A stretch of 64,000 nucleotides of DNA from an uncultured Bacteroidales bacterium (lineage in GTDB: Bacteria > Bacteroidota > Bacteroidia > Bacteroidales > F082). Under the pieces are notes generated by a model that was given only the letters and a program-made list of their open reading frames with translations, ran no database searches and had not been told where the DNA came from. Shown here in pieces: positions 55,411-64,000 of this stretch. The stretch is from positions 1 to 64,000 of the forward strand of contig CALCYT010000048.1 in NCBI GenBank assembly GCA_937906455.1, given 5' to 3'. A program made the position numbers and the translations under genes. Within the stretch, counting starts at the first letter, position 1; each line of letters starts with the position of its first letter.

Positions 55411-56730
55411 TTACATGTCTCTTATCGAAAGTCCTCTGGTTTCAACAGAATAGTCTTTGAAGGCATGCGTAGCATTAATAAACGAATCCGTCTTCCTTAT
55501 CAACTGTTCAACTCTCAACTCATTATAATCTTTCTTTATCTCATAAAACATCACTTTATTATCCAACTCATCTGCAGCAATCAAATCAATCTCATCATGG
55601 CCTTTACGATCCCACCACCTGCCAATACGAGTAAATTGCCCCGATTCAACGGCTTTCGCATAAAAATAACGTTCAAGCATCAAACCGCTGAAAGTGTCGT
55701 AATCGCGCATGATTATCTCTTTCAATTTCTGATAATTCTCTATCTCAATGATGTAGCTATACTTGAAAACAAATCTAAACCAAAAACTATAAAATGCGTC
55801 ATCAAGTTCATATCTCACATTTTTCGATGAAGATTTTTCAAACATCGGTTGGCGTTTCTTCAACAGTTCATATTCGCGTTCCAGATTTGTAAGATAACCG
55901 CCGATTTCTTTGCCAATAACATTTTCAATCTCTGTTCTGGTGTTGCATCCTCTTGCAACGCATGAGAGGATGGAGAAATAAACACCATAATCCCTGCCAA
56001 ACTCTTCAATAAGACTATTCTTTCCTTCGTTAAGCATTGGCGAATTTGGACTTATTATATAGTCAATCATTGCCTCTTTGGTCAAAGCCTTGGCATCTAC
56101 CAATAGCTGTACATATTTAGCAACGCCACCTGTAAATGAAAATAACGACAACAAATCTTCATTTGTATAATCAGGATTGGCATCAGCCAAAATTTGTTTT
56201 AAAACCAACGGACGGAAAGGCTTAATACGCAACTCACCAGTGCCACGACCATAAAGAGGCTCTTTCTTGTCTTTGAAAATCTTGTTCATCATCGAATAAA
56301 CCGAACCGCAAACAATTAAATTTATATGCGAAGTCTTCTCATATTTGTCCCAAACACGCTGCATATCACTGAAGACTGACGAGTTCACCCTGAAAAACTC
56401 CTGAAACGCATCGATCACCAACGTGAAATGCTGTTTTTGGGAAACCTCCATAAGCCATTCGAAAATATCAATAAACCTATCACATTTACCCAACATTGAA
56501 ACATCTAAAACTCGTTTAATCTCATCAAGATACGACTCACACAAATCGCTTTCCGACTTCCGCGCCACAAAGAAATACAACATCGGCTCACCTTCATACG
56601 CTTTCAGCAACAACGATGTCTTTCCAATACGTCTGCGCCCTGTAACTACAGTAAATCTTGCATTATCAGCAGACTGTCTGTAAACTTTGTGAAGGTAATC
56701 CAACTCTTCCAATCTGTCATAAAACTTCAT
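55411..56730 (-). CDS. AAA+ ATPase of the archaeal-ATPase/DUF234 type
   Basis: 439 residues. The N-terminal ATPase has TVVTGRRRIGKTSLL (P loop) near 30, a Walker B-like LVIDAFQEFF near 115 and sensor-like IVCGSVYSMM near 160. The C-terminal part contains a DUF234-type domain with DEIDLIAADELDNKVMFYEI, a pattern like a PD-(D/E)xK nuclease core. Members are common in Bacteroidetes and archaea and of unknown role; some are suspected in mobile or defence contexts. The ATG at 56730 is chosen because AGGAGAAAT precedes it. Transcription is probably controlled by the TTTCGGTGA repeats upstream. Confidence 0.82.
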   Translation of the reverse strand: MKFYDRLEELDYLHKVYRQSADNARFTVVTGRRRIGKTSLLLKAYEGEPMLYFFVARKSESDLCESYLDEIKRVLDVSMLGKCDRFIDIFEWLMEVSQKQHFTLVIDAFQEFFRVNSSVFSDMQRVWDKYEKTSHINLIVCGSVYSMMNKIFKDKKEPLYGRGTGELRIKPFRPLVLKQILADANPDYTNEDLLSLFSFTGGVAKYVQLLVDAKALTKEAMIDYIISPNSPMLNEGKNSLIEEFGRDYGVYFSILSCVARGCNTRTEIENVIGKEIGGYLTNLEREYELLKKRQPMFEKSSSKNVRYELDDAFYSFWFRFVFKYSYIIEIENYQKLKEIIMRDYDTFSGLMLERYFYAKAVESGQFTRIGRWWDRKGHDEIDLIAADELDNKVMFYEIKKDYNELRVEQLIRKTDSFINATHAFKDYSVETRGLSIRDM

Positions 56731-56765
56731 ATTTCTCCTTTCGTTTGTTCCGAAACCATCATTTC

Positions 56766-56874
56766 CGAAATAGCTGTTTCGTATAATAATTTTTTGCAAA
56801 AATAAACATTTTCGGTGAATAATCGTTATAATCACCGAAATTTTTTCGGCAAATAGCTGGATAATTCACCGAAA
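56766..56874. promoter_or_regulatory. Cluster of TTTCGGTGA/TCACCGAAA half-sites upstream of the AAA+ gene
   Basis: TTTCGGTGA at 56810, TCACCGAAA at 56832, TTTCGG at 56844 and TCACCGAAA at 56866 form two inverted pairs. AATAGCTG occurs at both 56770 and 56852. A minus-strand -7 box TATTTTTG (56797-56804) lies just downstream, so the cluster is placed like an operator for a repressor or for autoregulation. Confidence 0.5.
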
Positions 56875-56877
56875 CAG

Positions 56878-56918
56878 CAAAAAAATTGTGGGAACAGAAC
56901 AATTCCATTCCCACAATT
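56878..56918 (-). terminator. Terminator of the hydrogenase operon
   Basis: An 11-bp perfect stem (AATTGTGGGAA with TTCCCACAATT) and 13-base loop, followed on the minus strand by a U run. Confidence 0.75.
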
Positions 56919-56937
56919 CATATTAATTAATAAGGTA

Positions 56938-56960
56938 AGGGACGCATTCGATGCGTCCCT
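56938..56960. repeat. GGGACGCAT palindrome
   Basis: AGGGACGCAT, loop TCG, ATGCGTCCCT: a perfect 10-bp stem directly after the hndA stop codon. This sequence type recurs in many bacterial genomes as an intergenic palindrome. Confidence 0.6.
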
Positions 56961-56965
56961 ATCGA

Positions 56966-57445
56966 TTAATCGTTGTACTCAGCCAAGACCTCTTTCACCT
57001 TGTCGGGTGTCAGACGGCCATAGACCTTGTCACCAATCATAGCGACCGGTGCAAGACCGCAGGCGCCCACGCAGCGGAGACAGTTCAACGAGAACTTGCC
57101 GTCTTCTGTTGTGCCACCGACTTCGATGTTGAGCTGGCGTTTCAGCTCGTCCAACACCTTCTCCGCGCCACGCACATAGCAGGCGGTACCAAGACACACC
57201 GAAATAGGGTGTTTGCCCTTTGGCGTCATCGTGAAGAATGAGTAGAACGAAACGATGCCATAGACTCTTGACACGGGGATGTTCAACTCCTTAGCAACAA
57301 GTTCCTGAACCTCTGCCGAGAGATAGCCGTACTCACCCTGTACCTTGTGAAGCACGTTGATAACCTCACCACCGTCATTACGGAACGACTTGCAAACATC
57401 CTTAATGAAGTTGATTTTATCTTCTGATAATTTAATAACTGCCAT
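56966..57445 (-). CDS. [FeFe] hydrogenase NuoE-like subunit (HndA/HydC type)
   Basis: 159 residues from the ATG at 57445; a TTG three codons earlier is less likely. Thioredoxin-like [2Fe-2S] protein with ligands in SVCLGTACYVRGAE near 86 and NCLRCVGACGLAP near 128, as in NuoE. It forms part of the NADH/ferredoxin-linked hydrogenase with the three genes upstream and passes electrons to or from the NuoF-like subunit. Last gene of the operon. Confidence 0.92.
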   Translation of the reverse strand: MAVIKLSEDKINFIKDVCKSFRNDGGEVINVLHKVQGEYGYLSAEVQELVAKELNIPVSRVYGIVSFYSFFTMTPKGKHPISVCLGTACYVRGAEKVLDELKRQLNIEVGGTTEDGKFSLNCLRCVGACGLAPVAMIGDKVYGRLTPDKVKEVLAEYND

Positions 57446-57472
57446 AATATTCAATTTTTAATTTTCCAACAA

Positions 57473-59260
57473 TTATTTTTCGCTAATCTCAACATGTTCT
57501 GACTTGTCGAAATAGTGTGTATGCAGCAGCTCATGCGACTTGTGGCTGCATGGCTCGCCGAAGTACTCAGCGTACAGCTTCTTGATTGACGGGTTCTCGT
57601 GTGACTTACGGATCGGTTTGCCCTCGTCTTCACGATAGATAGCCTCTGCACGTTTCCTGATGATTTCGCTGTTGCCATGGTGATATGGCTGACCTGCTCC
57701 ACCGACGCATCCGCCGGGGCATGCCATCACCTCGATAGCGTGGAACTGTTCCTTGCCTTCGCGCACTCTCTCGAGGAGCTTGCGGGCGTTGGCCAGACCA
57801 TGGGCGATACCGATGTGGATAGGTGTGCCGTTGAAGTCAACCCAAGCGTCACGGACGCCGGCGATGCCACGAAGCTCGGTGAACTCAACCTTCTCAAGCT
57901 TCTTGCCTGTGAACACCTCGTATGCTGTACGTGTGGCAGCCTCGATAACACCACCAGTGGTACCGAAGATGACAGCGGCACCTGTTGACTCGCCGAGCGG
58001 ATCGTCGTAGTCCTCAGCAGGCATATCCTTCAAGTCGAGGTTGAACTGCTTAATCAAGCGGGCTAACTCACGTGTCGAAAGGACGTAGTCGATATCAGGG
58101 TTACCGTCTTTATAGAACTCCTTACGTTTGCTCTCGTATTTCTTTGCCAGACAAGGCATGATGGAAACGACGACGAGGTCTTCACGGTTGATGCCCATCT
58201 TCTCTGCCCAATAGTTCTTCGCCACTGCGCCGAACATCTGCATAGGTGACTTGGCTGTTGAAGGGACGTCGAGCATATCAGGGAAGTTATGCTCAAAGAA
58301 GTTGACCCAGCCTGGGCAGCATGATGTCAGGATAGGAAGTCTGACGCTCTTGTCGCCCTTCATGAACTTGCTGATACGGCCGAGGAGCTCTGTACCTTCC
58401 TCCATGATGGTAAGGTCAGCAGCGAAGTCGGTGTCGAACACATAGTCGAAGCCGAGGCGGCGCAATGCTGCTGCCATCTGGCCTGTGACGATGCTGCCTG
58501 CCGGCATGCCGAACTCTTCGCCGAGGGCGACACGTGTGGCAGGAGCTGTATTGACGATGACGGTCTTCTTAGGATTGTTGATGGCTGCCATCACTGCGCG
58601 TGTGTCATCGACCTCGCTCAAAGCGCCGACGGGGCACACCTGCACGCACTGACCGCACATCACGCATGGCGAGTCGGTGAGGTCTTGCTCGAAAGCAGGA
58701 GCCACCACAGCCTGGAAGCCGCGGTTCACTGCCGACAAGGCACCGACGGTCTGTATGTTGTTGCACACGTTCTCGCAACGGCGGCACATGATACATTTGT
58801 CGATGTCGCGTACTATTGAAGGTGACATATCCTTACGGTATGTCGATTGTTCACCTTGGAATGGGATGTCGCGGATACCGAGGTTCTGCGCGAGCTTCTG
58901 GAGTTCGCACTGTCCCGACTTGGCGCATGTCAAGCAGTCTGTCGGGTGGTCGGAGAGTATCAGCTCGACCACGGTGCGGCGGGCGTTGATGACGCGCGCG
59001 CTGTGTGTCAACACCTCCATGCCTTCTACGCAGTCCGTAGCACATGCCGGAGCAAGGTTACGACGCGGACGGCCGTTGAAGTCTTTGACCACTTCCACAA
59101 CACAAACACGGCAGCCGCCTGGTTTGTTCTCAAAATTCATTCCTGCCAGCTCGAAATAGCAGAGGGTAGGAATATGAATACCGGCCTTACGGGCAGCTTT
59201 CAAAATTGTTGTGCCTTCTTCGACCTGAATCTGTTTGTTATCTATTGTTACATTAATCAT
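57473..59260 (-). CDS. hydA: [FeFe] hydrogenase catalytic subunit (group A, HydA/HndD)
   Basis: 595 residues. N-terminal [2Fe-2S] domain (CYFELAG, GGCRVCVVEV), a His-Cys cluster region (HPTDCLTCAKSGQCELQ), two [4Fe-4S] motifs (CIMCRRCENVC, CVMCGQCVQVCP) and the H-cluster motifs TSCCPGW near 315, MPCLAKKYE near 370 and MACPGGCVGGAGQP near 512. Reversible H2 formation in the cytoplasm. With NuoF- and NuoE-like partners this is the bifurcating or NAD-linked type. The maturases HydE, HydF and HydG are not in this window. Confidence 0.95.
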   Translation of the reverse strand: MINVTIDNKQIQVEEGTTILKAARKAGIHIPTLCYFELAGMNFENKPGGCRVCVVEVVKDFNGRPRRNLAPACATDCVEGMEVLTHSARVINARRTVVELILSDHPTDCLTCAKSGQCELQKLAQNLGIRDIPFQGEQSTYRKDMSPSIVRDIDKCIMCRRCENVCNNIQTVGALSAVNRGFQAVVAPAFEQDLTDSPCVMCGQCVQVCPVGALSEVDDTRAVMAAINNPKKTVIVNTAPATRVALGEEFGMPAGSIVTGQMAAALRRLGFDYVFDTDFAADLTIMEEGTELLGRISKFMKGDKSVRLPILTSCCPGWVNFFEHNFPDMLDVPSTAKSPMQMFGAVAKNYWAEKMGINREDLVVVSIMPCLAKKYESKRKEFYKDGNPDIDYVLSTRELARLIKQFNLDLKDMPAEDYDDPLGESTGAAVIFGTTGGVIEAATRTAYEVFTGKKLEKVEFTELRGIAGVRDAWVDFNGTPIHIGIAHGLANARKLLERVREGKEQFHAIEVMACPGGCVGGAGQPYHHGNSEIIRKRAEAIYREDEGKPIRKSHENPSIKKLYAEYFGEPCSHKSHELLHTHYFDKSEHVEISEK

Positions 59261-59281
59261 ATTATTATCTCCTCCACGATT

Positions 59282-61096
59282 TTATTTGACAGAAATGGCA
59301 TTGAACTTACATCTGCTCATGCAAGCGCCGCACTTGATACACTTGGTTGTGTCGATTTCCATTGACTGGAGCTTGTGACCAGGTGCTGTATAGCTTGTCC
59401 TTGAGATGGCTTCCGCCGGGCAGTTCTTGGCGCATGCGCCGCAGCCGATACACACTTCCTTGTCGATGACATAGTTCATGAGTTTCTTGCAGACACCAGC
59501 GCGGCACTTCTTATCGACGACGTGCTCAACGTATTCATCCCAGAAGTTGTCGAGTGTTGACAGAACCGGGTTTGGTGATGTCTGACCGAGACCGCACAAT
59601 GCCGTGTCTTTGATGACGGCAGCGAGGTTACGGAGCTCCTGGAGGTCGTCCATGGTTCCGTTGCCTTCCGTGATCTTGGTGAGGATTTCGAGCATTCTCT
59701 TGTTACCGATACGGCATGGCGAGCATTTGCCGCAGCTCTCCTCGCATGTGAACTCGAGGTAGAACTTGGCGATAGCCACCATACATGATGTGTCGTCCAT
59801 GACGACCATACCGCCTGAGCCCATCATTGAGCCTGCCGCCATCAGTGAGTCGTAGTCGATAGCTGTGTCTAAGTGTTTCTCTGTCAAGCAGCCGCCTGAA
59901 GGACCACCGGTCTGGACGGCTTTGAACTTACGGCCGCCCTTGATGCCGCCACCGATTTCGTAAATGATGTCGCGGAGGGTTGTTCCCATAGGCACCTCGA
60001 TAAGACCGACGTTGTTGATCTGACCTGCCAGGGCGAACACCTTTGTTCCTTTTGACTTCTCCGAACCGATTGATGCGAACCAGTCGGCGCCCTTTGTGAT
60101 GATGATCGGGATGTTGGCGAATGTCTCGACGTTGTTCACGTTCGACGGTTTTGCCATATAACCTGAAACAGCCGGGAATGGTGGTTTCAAAGTAGGTTCA
60201 CCACGTTTGCCTTCCATCGAGTGGATGAGAGCTGTCTCTTCACCGCAAACGAATGCGCCGGCACCGTAGCGGAGTTCTATATCAAAGTTGAAGCCGCTGC
60301 CGAGGATGTCGTCGCCAAGGAGACCGTATTCACGGGCCTGAGCGATAGCCACCTGCAGACGGTGGATTGCCAATGGGTATTCAGCGCGGATATATACGAG
60401 ACCTTTTGTAGCACCGATGGCGTAGCCGCAGATGGCCATTGCCTCGATGATGGAGTTCGGGTCGCCTTCCATGATGGAACGGTCCATGAACGCGCCCGGG
60501 TCGCCTTCGTCAGCGTTGCAGATGACGTATTTCTGGTCGGCCTGGTTCTTTGCGCAGAGACCCCATTTCACGCCTGTCGGGAAGCCCGCGCCGCCACGGC
60601 CACGGAGACCTGACTTGGTGATTTCGTCGATGACCTGCTGTGGTGTCATCTCGCCAAGCACCTTAGCGATAGCTTCATAACCACCGCGTGAGATGTATTC
60701 ATCGATGTCTTCCGGGTTGATGAAACCGCAGTTACGCAGAGCTATACGGAGCTGTTTCTTATAGAAACCCATGTGCTTCGAGTCGGCGACATGCTGTTTG
60801 TTTTCCGGATCGAGATACAAAAGGTCGGTAACCTTACGACCTTTGATGATGTGCTCGTTAACGATCTTCTCGACATCTTCAGGTGTAACCTGAGTATAGA
60901 AAGTGTTGTCAGGAAGCATCTTCACGATAGGGCCCTTCTCACAGAAGCCGAAGCAACCTGTTCTGATGACCTGAACTTCATCTTGCAAACCCTTCTCTTT
61001 CAAGACTTTTTCGAAGTTTGCCATGATCTCATCACTTGCAGATGCCTTACATCCGGTACCGCCGCAGCAAAGCACGTGCGTTTTGATTTTTGTCAT
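59282..61096 (-). CDS. NuoF-like NADH-binding subunit of the hydrogenase (HndC/HydB type)
   Basis: 604 residues. N-terminal thioredoxin-like [2Fe-2S] domain (CGGTGCKAS, TGCFGFCEKGP), the FMN/NADH site GLRGRGGAGFPTGVKWG near 168, the [4Fe-4S] ligands ESCGKCSPCRIGNKRM near 455 and a C-terminal 2[4Fe-4S] ferredoxin domain (CIGCGACAKNCP, CIKCGACMSRC). It oxidises or reduces NAD(P)H and couples it to HydA. Confidence 0.95.
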   Translation of the reverse strand: MTKIKTHVLCCGGTGCKASASDEIMANFEKVLKEKGLQDEVQVIRTGCFGFCEKGPIVKMLPDNTFYTQVTPEDVEKIVNEHIIKGRKVTDLLYLDPENKQHVADSKHMGFYKKQLRIALRNCGFINPEDIDEYISRGGYEAIAKVLGEMTPQQVIDEITKSGLRGRGGAGFPTGVKWGLCAKNQADQKYVICNADEGDPGAFMDRSIMEGDPNSIIEAMAICGYAIGATKGLVYIRAEYPLAIHRLQVAIAQAREYGLLGDDILGSGFNFDIELRYGAGAFVCGEETALIHSMEGKRGEPTLKPPFPAVSGYMAKPSNVNNVETFANIPIIITKGADWFASIGSEKSKGTKVFALAGQINNVGLIEVPMGTTLRDIIYEIGGGIKGGRKFKAVQTGGPSGGCLTEKHLDTAIDYDSLMAAGSMMGSGGMVVMDDTSCMVAIAKFYLEFTCEESCGKCSPCRIGNKRMLEILTKITEGNGTMDDLQELRNLAAVIKDTALCGLGQTSPNPVLSTLDNFWDEYVEHVVDKKCRAGVCKKLMNYVIDKEVCIGCGACAKNCPAEAISRTSYTAPGHKLQSMEIDTTKCIKCGACMSRCKFNAISVK

Positions 61097-61124
61097 ATAA
61101 AGTCCTCCAATTTAGAATGAATGA

Positions 61125-61514
61125 TTAGATTTTCTCATAGTTGACGGGGATGATGCCCTCGACGAGCTCGTTGTTCATGACATACTTCTCAAGGATCTCG
61201 TCTGCGCGTTTGTTGTCAACGTGGCCGAAGACTATCGGGTCTTTGCCCGGGACCTTCACCTCGATGGTCGGTTCCGCGTGGCAGTAGCCCATGCAGCCCG
61301 TCTGGGTGAAGACAACGCCGAGTTTCAACTCGTCAGCCTTCTCCATCATGTGTTCCATGACCTGTTTTGCGCCGGCGGCGATACCGCAGGTTGCCATAGC
61401 GACTTTCACCTGAACCATTGCGTCAGGGTTGTTGCTCTTCTCACGAAGGTCGAGATTCGACTGTAATTTCTCTCTCATGGCCTTCAGTTCTGCCAATGAT
61501 TTTACTTTTGCCAT
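61125..61514 (-). CDS. HndB-like [2Fe-2S] thioredoxin-like ferredoxin
   Basis: 129 residues. The pattern MATCGIAAGAKQVME and TGCMGYCHAEP supplies the four Cys of a thioredoxin-like [2Fe-2S] cluster. This corresponds to HndB of NAD(P)-linked iron hydrogenases. It is the first gene of the operon HndB-HndC-HydA-HndA, downstream of a promoter box at 61587. Confidence 0.9.
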   Translation of the reverse strand: MAKVKSLAELKAMREKLQSNLDLREKSNNPDAMVQVKVAMATCGIAAGAKQVMEHMMEKADELKLGVVFTQTGCMGYCHAEPTIEVKVPGKDPIVFGHVDNKRADEILEKYVMNNELVEGIIPVNYEKI

Positions 61515-61586
61515 ATTTTGTAAAATTATGTTAATGAATGATTTATGAAATTTTTGCCTATATTTTCAACATATTTTATCAATTGG

Positions 61587-61594
61587 CAAATATA
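61587..61594 (-). promoter_or_regulatory. -7 promoter box of the hydrogenase operon
   Basis: TATATTTG on the minus strand, about 73 bases before the HndB ATG. The rest of 61600-61780 is AT-rich and shows no gene. Confidence 0.6.
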
Positions 61595-61785
61595 CAAAAT
61601 CTTTTGAAACAAAAAAAATTTATTGAAAATAATTTTCCGAATATAGATTCCGAATCAAAACGCGATTTAAGTTTGCAGAGAAAGATAAAATTCCTGATAT
61701 GATATGGGATGCGGAAGCCTGATTTTTTCTTAGCCTGCGATTGATTTTGTATTCGTTTATTCCAATAACGTTTCTGTTCCTTGTT

Positions 61786-61866
61786 CTATTGCTCAGGTTT
61801 GGTGTCCTTGCTACAGATGCGCGACATGCAGCGGTGGCGTTGCGTGGGAGTGAGGCTGTCGGGCAT
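61786..61866 (-). pseudogene. Truncated vsr (very short patch repair endonuclease), N terminus only
   Basis: The minus-strand frame reads MPDSLTPTQRHRCMSRICSK then DTKPEQ and a stop. Vsr proteins begin MxDxLTPEQRSRxMSRIRSKDTKPE, so this is the first 26 residues of that family, cut where the catalytic domain should begin. It starts 4 bases after the stop codon of the LRR/WG gene. No clear catalytic remainder is visible. Confidence 0.65.
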
Positions 61867-61870
61867 GGGG

Positions 61871-63448
61871 CTAATATTTGATTGTTGTATAGTTATATCC
61901 GTCTTCAGACACCTCAATTGTATTTTCATCAACAATGTTGATGTCTTTATAATTAGCCCCACTTGGATTTGCACCAAACTGTCTGGCAAATCCCATCAAA
62001 CCATTGCAAGTATAAATGTGAAAACGTTTTTCGTGCAAATGAAATGTCTCGTCCACAAAACAGCCTAAACATTCGTTCTTACGGTTGATATAAACAACTT
62101 GTTCTTTCCCTTTCACTTTCTTGAACATGATGGCGATATCATTTTTGTCAAACAATCGGTAAGGGTAAGTGTAATCAAATGGAATCACCACGTTGTTTTG
62201 CATGTTGATGAATCCTGCTTTGCTGCCTTTTTGGGCAAAAGCATAGCCTTTTTCGTCAAATTCGCCCAATTTCTTGTATTCGAAAGGAATTATAACCTCA
62301 CGATTAATGTTGATAACGCCATACAAACGATTACTTGGAGACAGATTCACGCTTTTAGGTACACTGGCGAAAATATGTCCGTCATTGCTACAAGATTCAA
62401 ACGTACAATTATCGTCATCCTCCAATAGGATTGTTGACAAGTCGATAGAAAAAATGGTAGTATGATAAGAACTGTCTTTGATAAGTACAAATCTATCAAA
62501 ACTGAATTGTATATCCCTACAATTACCATGATTGACAAGCCTGTTCAAATATCTGTCAATAATATTGTATCCCCCTGTGCCATAGAAGTCATATATCCAG
62601 AACAATGTATTCTCACTGTTTATGGGCTTGCAATTATAATCAGGAAACATTGCCTTGATTTCATCGGGAGAGTACTCTTTCTCAAAGGACGATGGAGCGA
62701 CCAACAGCGGGATGGGTTCTTCAACGTATTCCTTATATTCGTATCCAAGATATGGCTCATCAGGATTGCTTCTGCTATAAAGAGTACCATTCCGGGAAAA
62801 GAACAAGGGATTGTTTTCATCAACATCTATGTATGGGACACATTCTTCAGGAACATCTATACATTCCTCGTAAAAGAAATCTTTGGCAATTTCTTTCATT
62901 GTTGATGGGAAGTAAATGTAATTGTTTTGATGTGTAAAGACATTCCATTCTATCGACTCAACACCTTCGGGGAGAATCACTTTTTCGATGTAATTGCAAT
63001 GAAATGCGTCTGAACCTATTTTTTTCACCGAAGATGGTATGGATATTTCCTCAATTTCGTTATACTCGAAACAACTTGGTAATTCAAAAGATTCACATTT
63101 GGAACAATGGACAAGCACCCTGTGGTCAGGGGAATAAACATTGCCGTTCTCGAACACAAATACATCTGTATGTTCTTTGTTCAGCAGAAGTATCTCCATA
63201 AGACTCGGTGTTTGGTCAAAATCAACATCAGAAGAGACATTCTGCCACAACTCATTTTCTTCTTTTTCTTTCACAGAAAACCCCGAAATATCTATTTGTT
63301 GCAGTTTCAAGTTTGCCAATGCCTTGTCGAAATCCGCAATTTCTTTGACCGTTATCTCACCATTTAACACAAGGCAATCACAGTCGGTGTGCTGTTTGGT
63401 CCATTGTGTGAAATCATCTTGGAATAATTTGAATATGTAACTTTTCAT
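61871..63448 (-). CDS. BspA-like LRR and WG-repeat protein
   Basis: 525 residues, no signal peptide. About 130-200 are LRR_5/BspA-type repeats (EISIPSSVKKIGSDAFHCNY, KVILPEGVESIEWNVF). From about 370 onward there are KWG/WG-type repeats (YGVININREVIIPFEYKKLG, KAGFINMQNNVVIPFDYTYP). Both are protein-interaction repeats often found in Bacteroidetes accessory regions. Intracellular function is unknown. AT-rich relative to the hydrogenase genes and flanked by two decayed genes. Confidence 0.75.
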   Translation of the reverse strand: MKSYIFKLFQDDFTQWTKQHTDCDCLVLNGEITVKEIADFDKALANLKLQQIDISGFSVKEKEENELWQNVSSDVDFDQTPSLMEILLLNKEHTDVFVFENGNVYSPDHRVLVHCSKCESFELPSCFEYNEIEEISIPSSVKKIGSDAFHCNYIEKVILPEGVESIEWNVFTHQNNYIYFPSTMKEIAKDFFYEECIDVPEECVPYIDVDENNPLFFSRNGTLYSRSNPDEPYLGYEYKEYVEEPIPLLVAPSSFEKEYSPDEIKAMFPDYNCKPINSENTLFWIYDFYGTGGYNIIDRYLNRLVNHGNCRDIQFSFDRFVLIKDSSYHTTIFSIDLSTILLEDDDNCTFESCSNDGHIFASVPKSVNLSPSNRLYGVININREVIIPFEYKKLGEFDEKGYAFAQKGSKAGFINMQNNVVIPFDYTYPYRLFDKNDIAIMFKKVKGKEQVVYINRKNECLGCFVDETFHLHEKRFHIYTCNGLMGFARQFGANPSGANYKDINIVDENTIEVSEDGYNYTTIKY

Positions 63449-63528
63449 GATGTTTGTAATGTCTCATTTGTTTCAATCAGTTAGTCCTGTTAGCGATAAA
63501 ATAATACTTTGAGATGGTCTAACATATT

Positions 63529-64000
63529 TTATTTCAGAATCGTTTTTACCATCTTTCGCAGCTCCTCCATATTTGGAAGGAACAGCTCATATTTCGACAC
63601 GAACAGGTTCGAATCCATGCCATACGTGGCATACTCCACCATCAGTTCGTCCTTATAGTGACTCATGATGATGCCAATCGGAGGATTGTCACCCTCCACG
63701 TTCTCTTCCTCAGCGTATAGGTACTCTTCACCACGTCCTCCGGAGACTGCACCTGCTGTCCATCCTTCAGAGATGCACTCCTTTTCATAGAACTCACGTT
63801 CCAACTCGTCGTCTATCGTTACCAGCTCACAGATATGCGACCAAGTTAATTTTTCAGATGTCTGACAAATTGGATACATCAGATAAAAGTTCCTCATGTT
63901 GTTCAGGTTAGGATGGCTATAACCACGTCCCACTCTTGCCCTGAGCAATTTCGCAAGATTCGACAACAGTGCCGTTCCATATTTGGCCCTTGCATTGCCA
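63529..64000 (-). pseudogene. Internally deleted YhcG/DUF1016-family nuclease gene, 5' end outside the window
   Basis: The frame runs off the right edge (GNARAKYGTALLSNLAKLLR precedes the TTG at 63966). Residues up to SEGW match the DUF1016 N-terminal domain, and NVEGDNPPIGI then YATYGMDSNLFVSKYELFLP match the very end of the YhcG nuclease domain. The roughly 150 residues carrying the PD-(D/E)xK site are missing, replaced by TAGAVSGGRGEEYLYAEE, which looks like a fused, frame-shifted joint. Confidence 0.7.

Overview
The window looks like chromosomal DNA of an anaerobic, probably gut-associated Bacteroidales bacterium. The evidence is the repeated -7 promoter box TAnnTTTG, type IX secretion (PorX plus cargo with C-terminal sorting domains), a Bacteroidetes-style glycogen cluster, a fumarate reductase operon, a fused NfnAB-like oxidoreductase, an electron-bifurcating [FeFe] hydrogenase operon and a cobalamin-riboswitch-controlled BtuB/BtuG-like locus. 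No rRNA, tRNA, CRISPR array or intact transposase was seen.

Layout. 0-3.8 kb: 3' part of a giant T9SS-secreted repeat protein. 3.8-6.7 kb: glycine decarboxylase GcvP. 6.8-15.6 kb: a lipoprotein, then an envelope operon on the minus strand (HEAT protein, thioredoxin-like protein, GH3/beta-lactamase fusion, MurL-like epimerase, MurD-type ligase). 15.8-23.5 kb: accessory island with an exonuclease, a HigBA toxin-antitoxin pair, remnants of DUF4160/DUF2442 genes, and an AT-rich operon of two large helicases preceded by its own promoter and a long RNA hairpin. 23.6-33.1 kb: glycogen metabolism (GH133 debranching enzyme, GT4, GH57, a fused glycogen synthase-phosphorylase, a small esterase). 33.3-46.1 kb: housekeeping (LutA-like, AroA, AroB, TsaE, PorX, RNase HII, DUF6427-like, PurD, a GT4, FrdBAC). 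46.2-49.4 kb: riboswitch-controlled vitamin B12 uptake. 49.4-56.7 kb: a MORN-like protein, NfnAB, a C10 peptidase, OsmC and an AAA+ ATPase. 57-61.6 kb: hydrogenase operon. 61.6-64 kb: a second accessory patch with a truncated vsr, an LRR/WG-repeat protein and a decayed YhcG-family nuclease gene.

How it fits together. FrdABC (fumarate respiration), NfnAB and HndABCD (ferredoxin/NAD(P)H/H2 balancing) describe a fermentative anaerobe that stores glycogen, scavenges B12 and secretes proteases and adhesin-like proteins through T9SS. The MurL-MurD pair suggests that D-Glu in peptidoglycan is made by ligating L-Glu and epimerising it afterwards.

The best candidates for something new are (1) the two-helicase operon with a promoter-driven palindromic leader RNA next to toxin-antitoxin and gene debris; (2) locus-private arrays of 7-8 bp tandem repeats in five intergenic regions, two of them between cotranscribed genes; and (3) a dispersed repeat that sits immediately after stop codons but in one case is translated in frame inside MurL.
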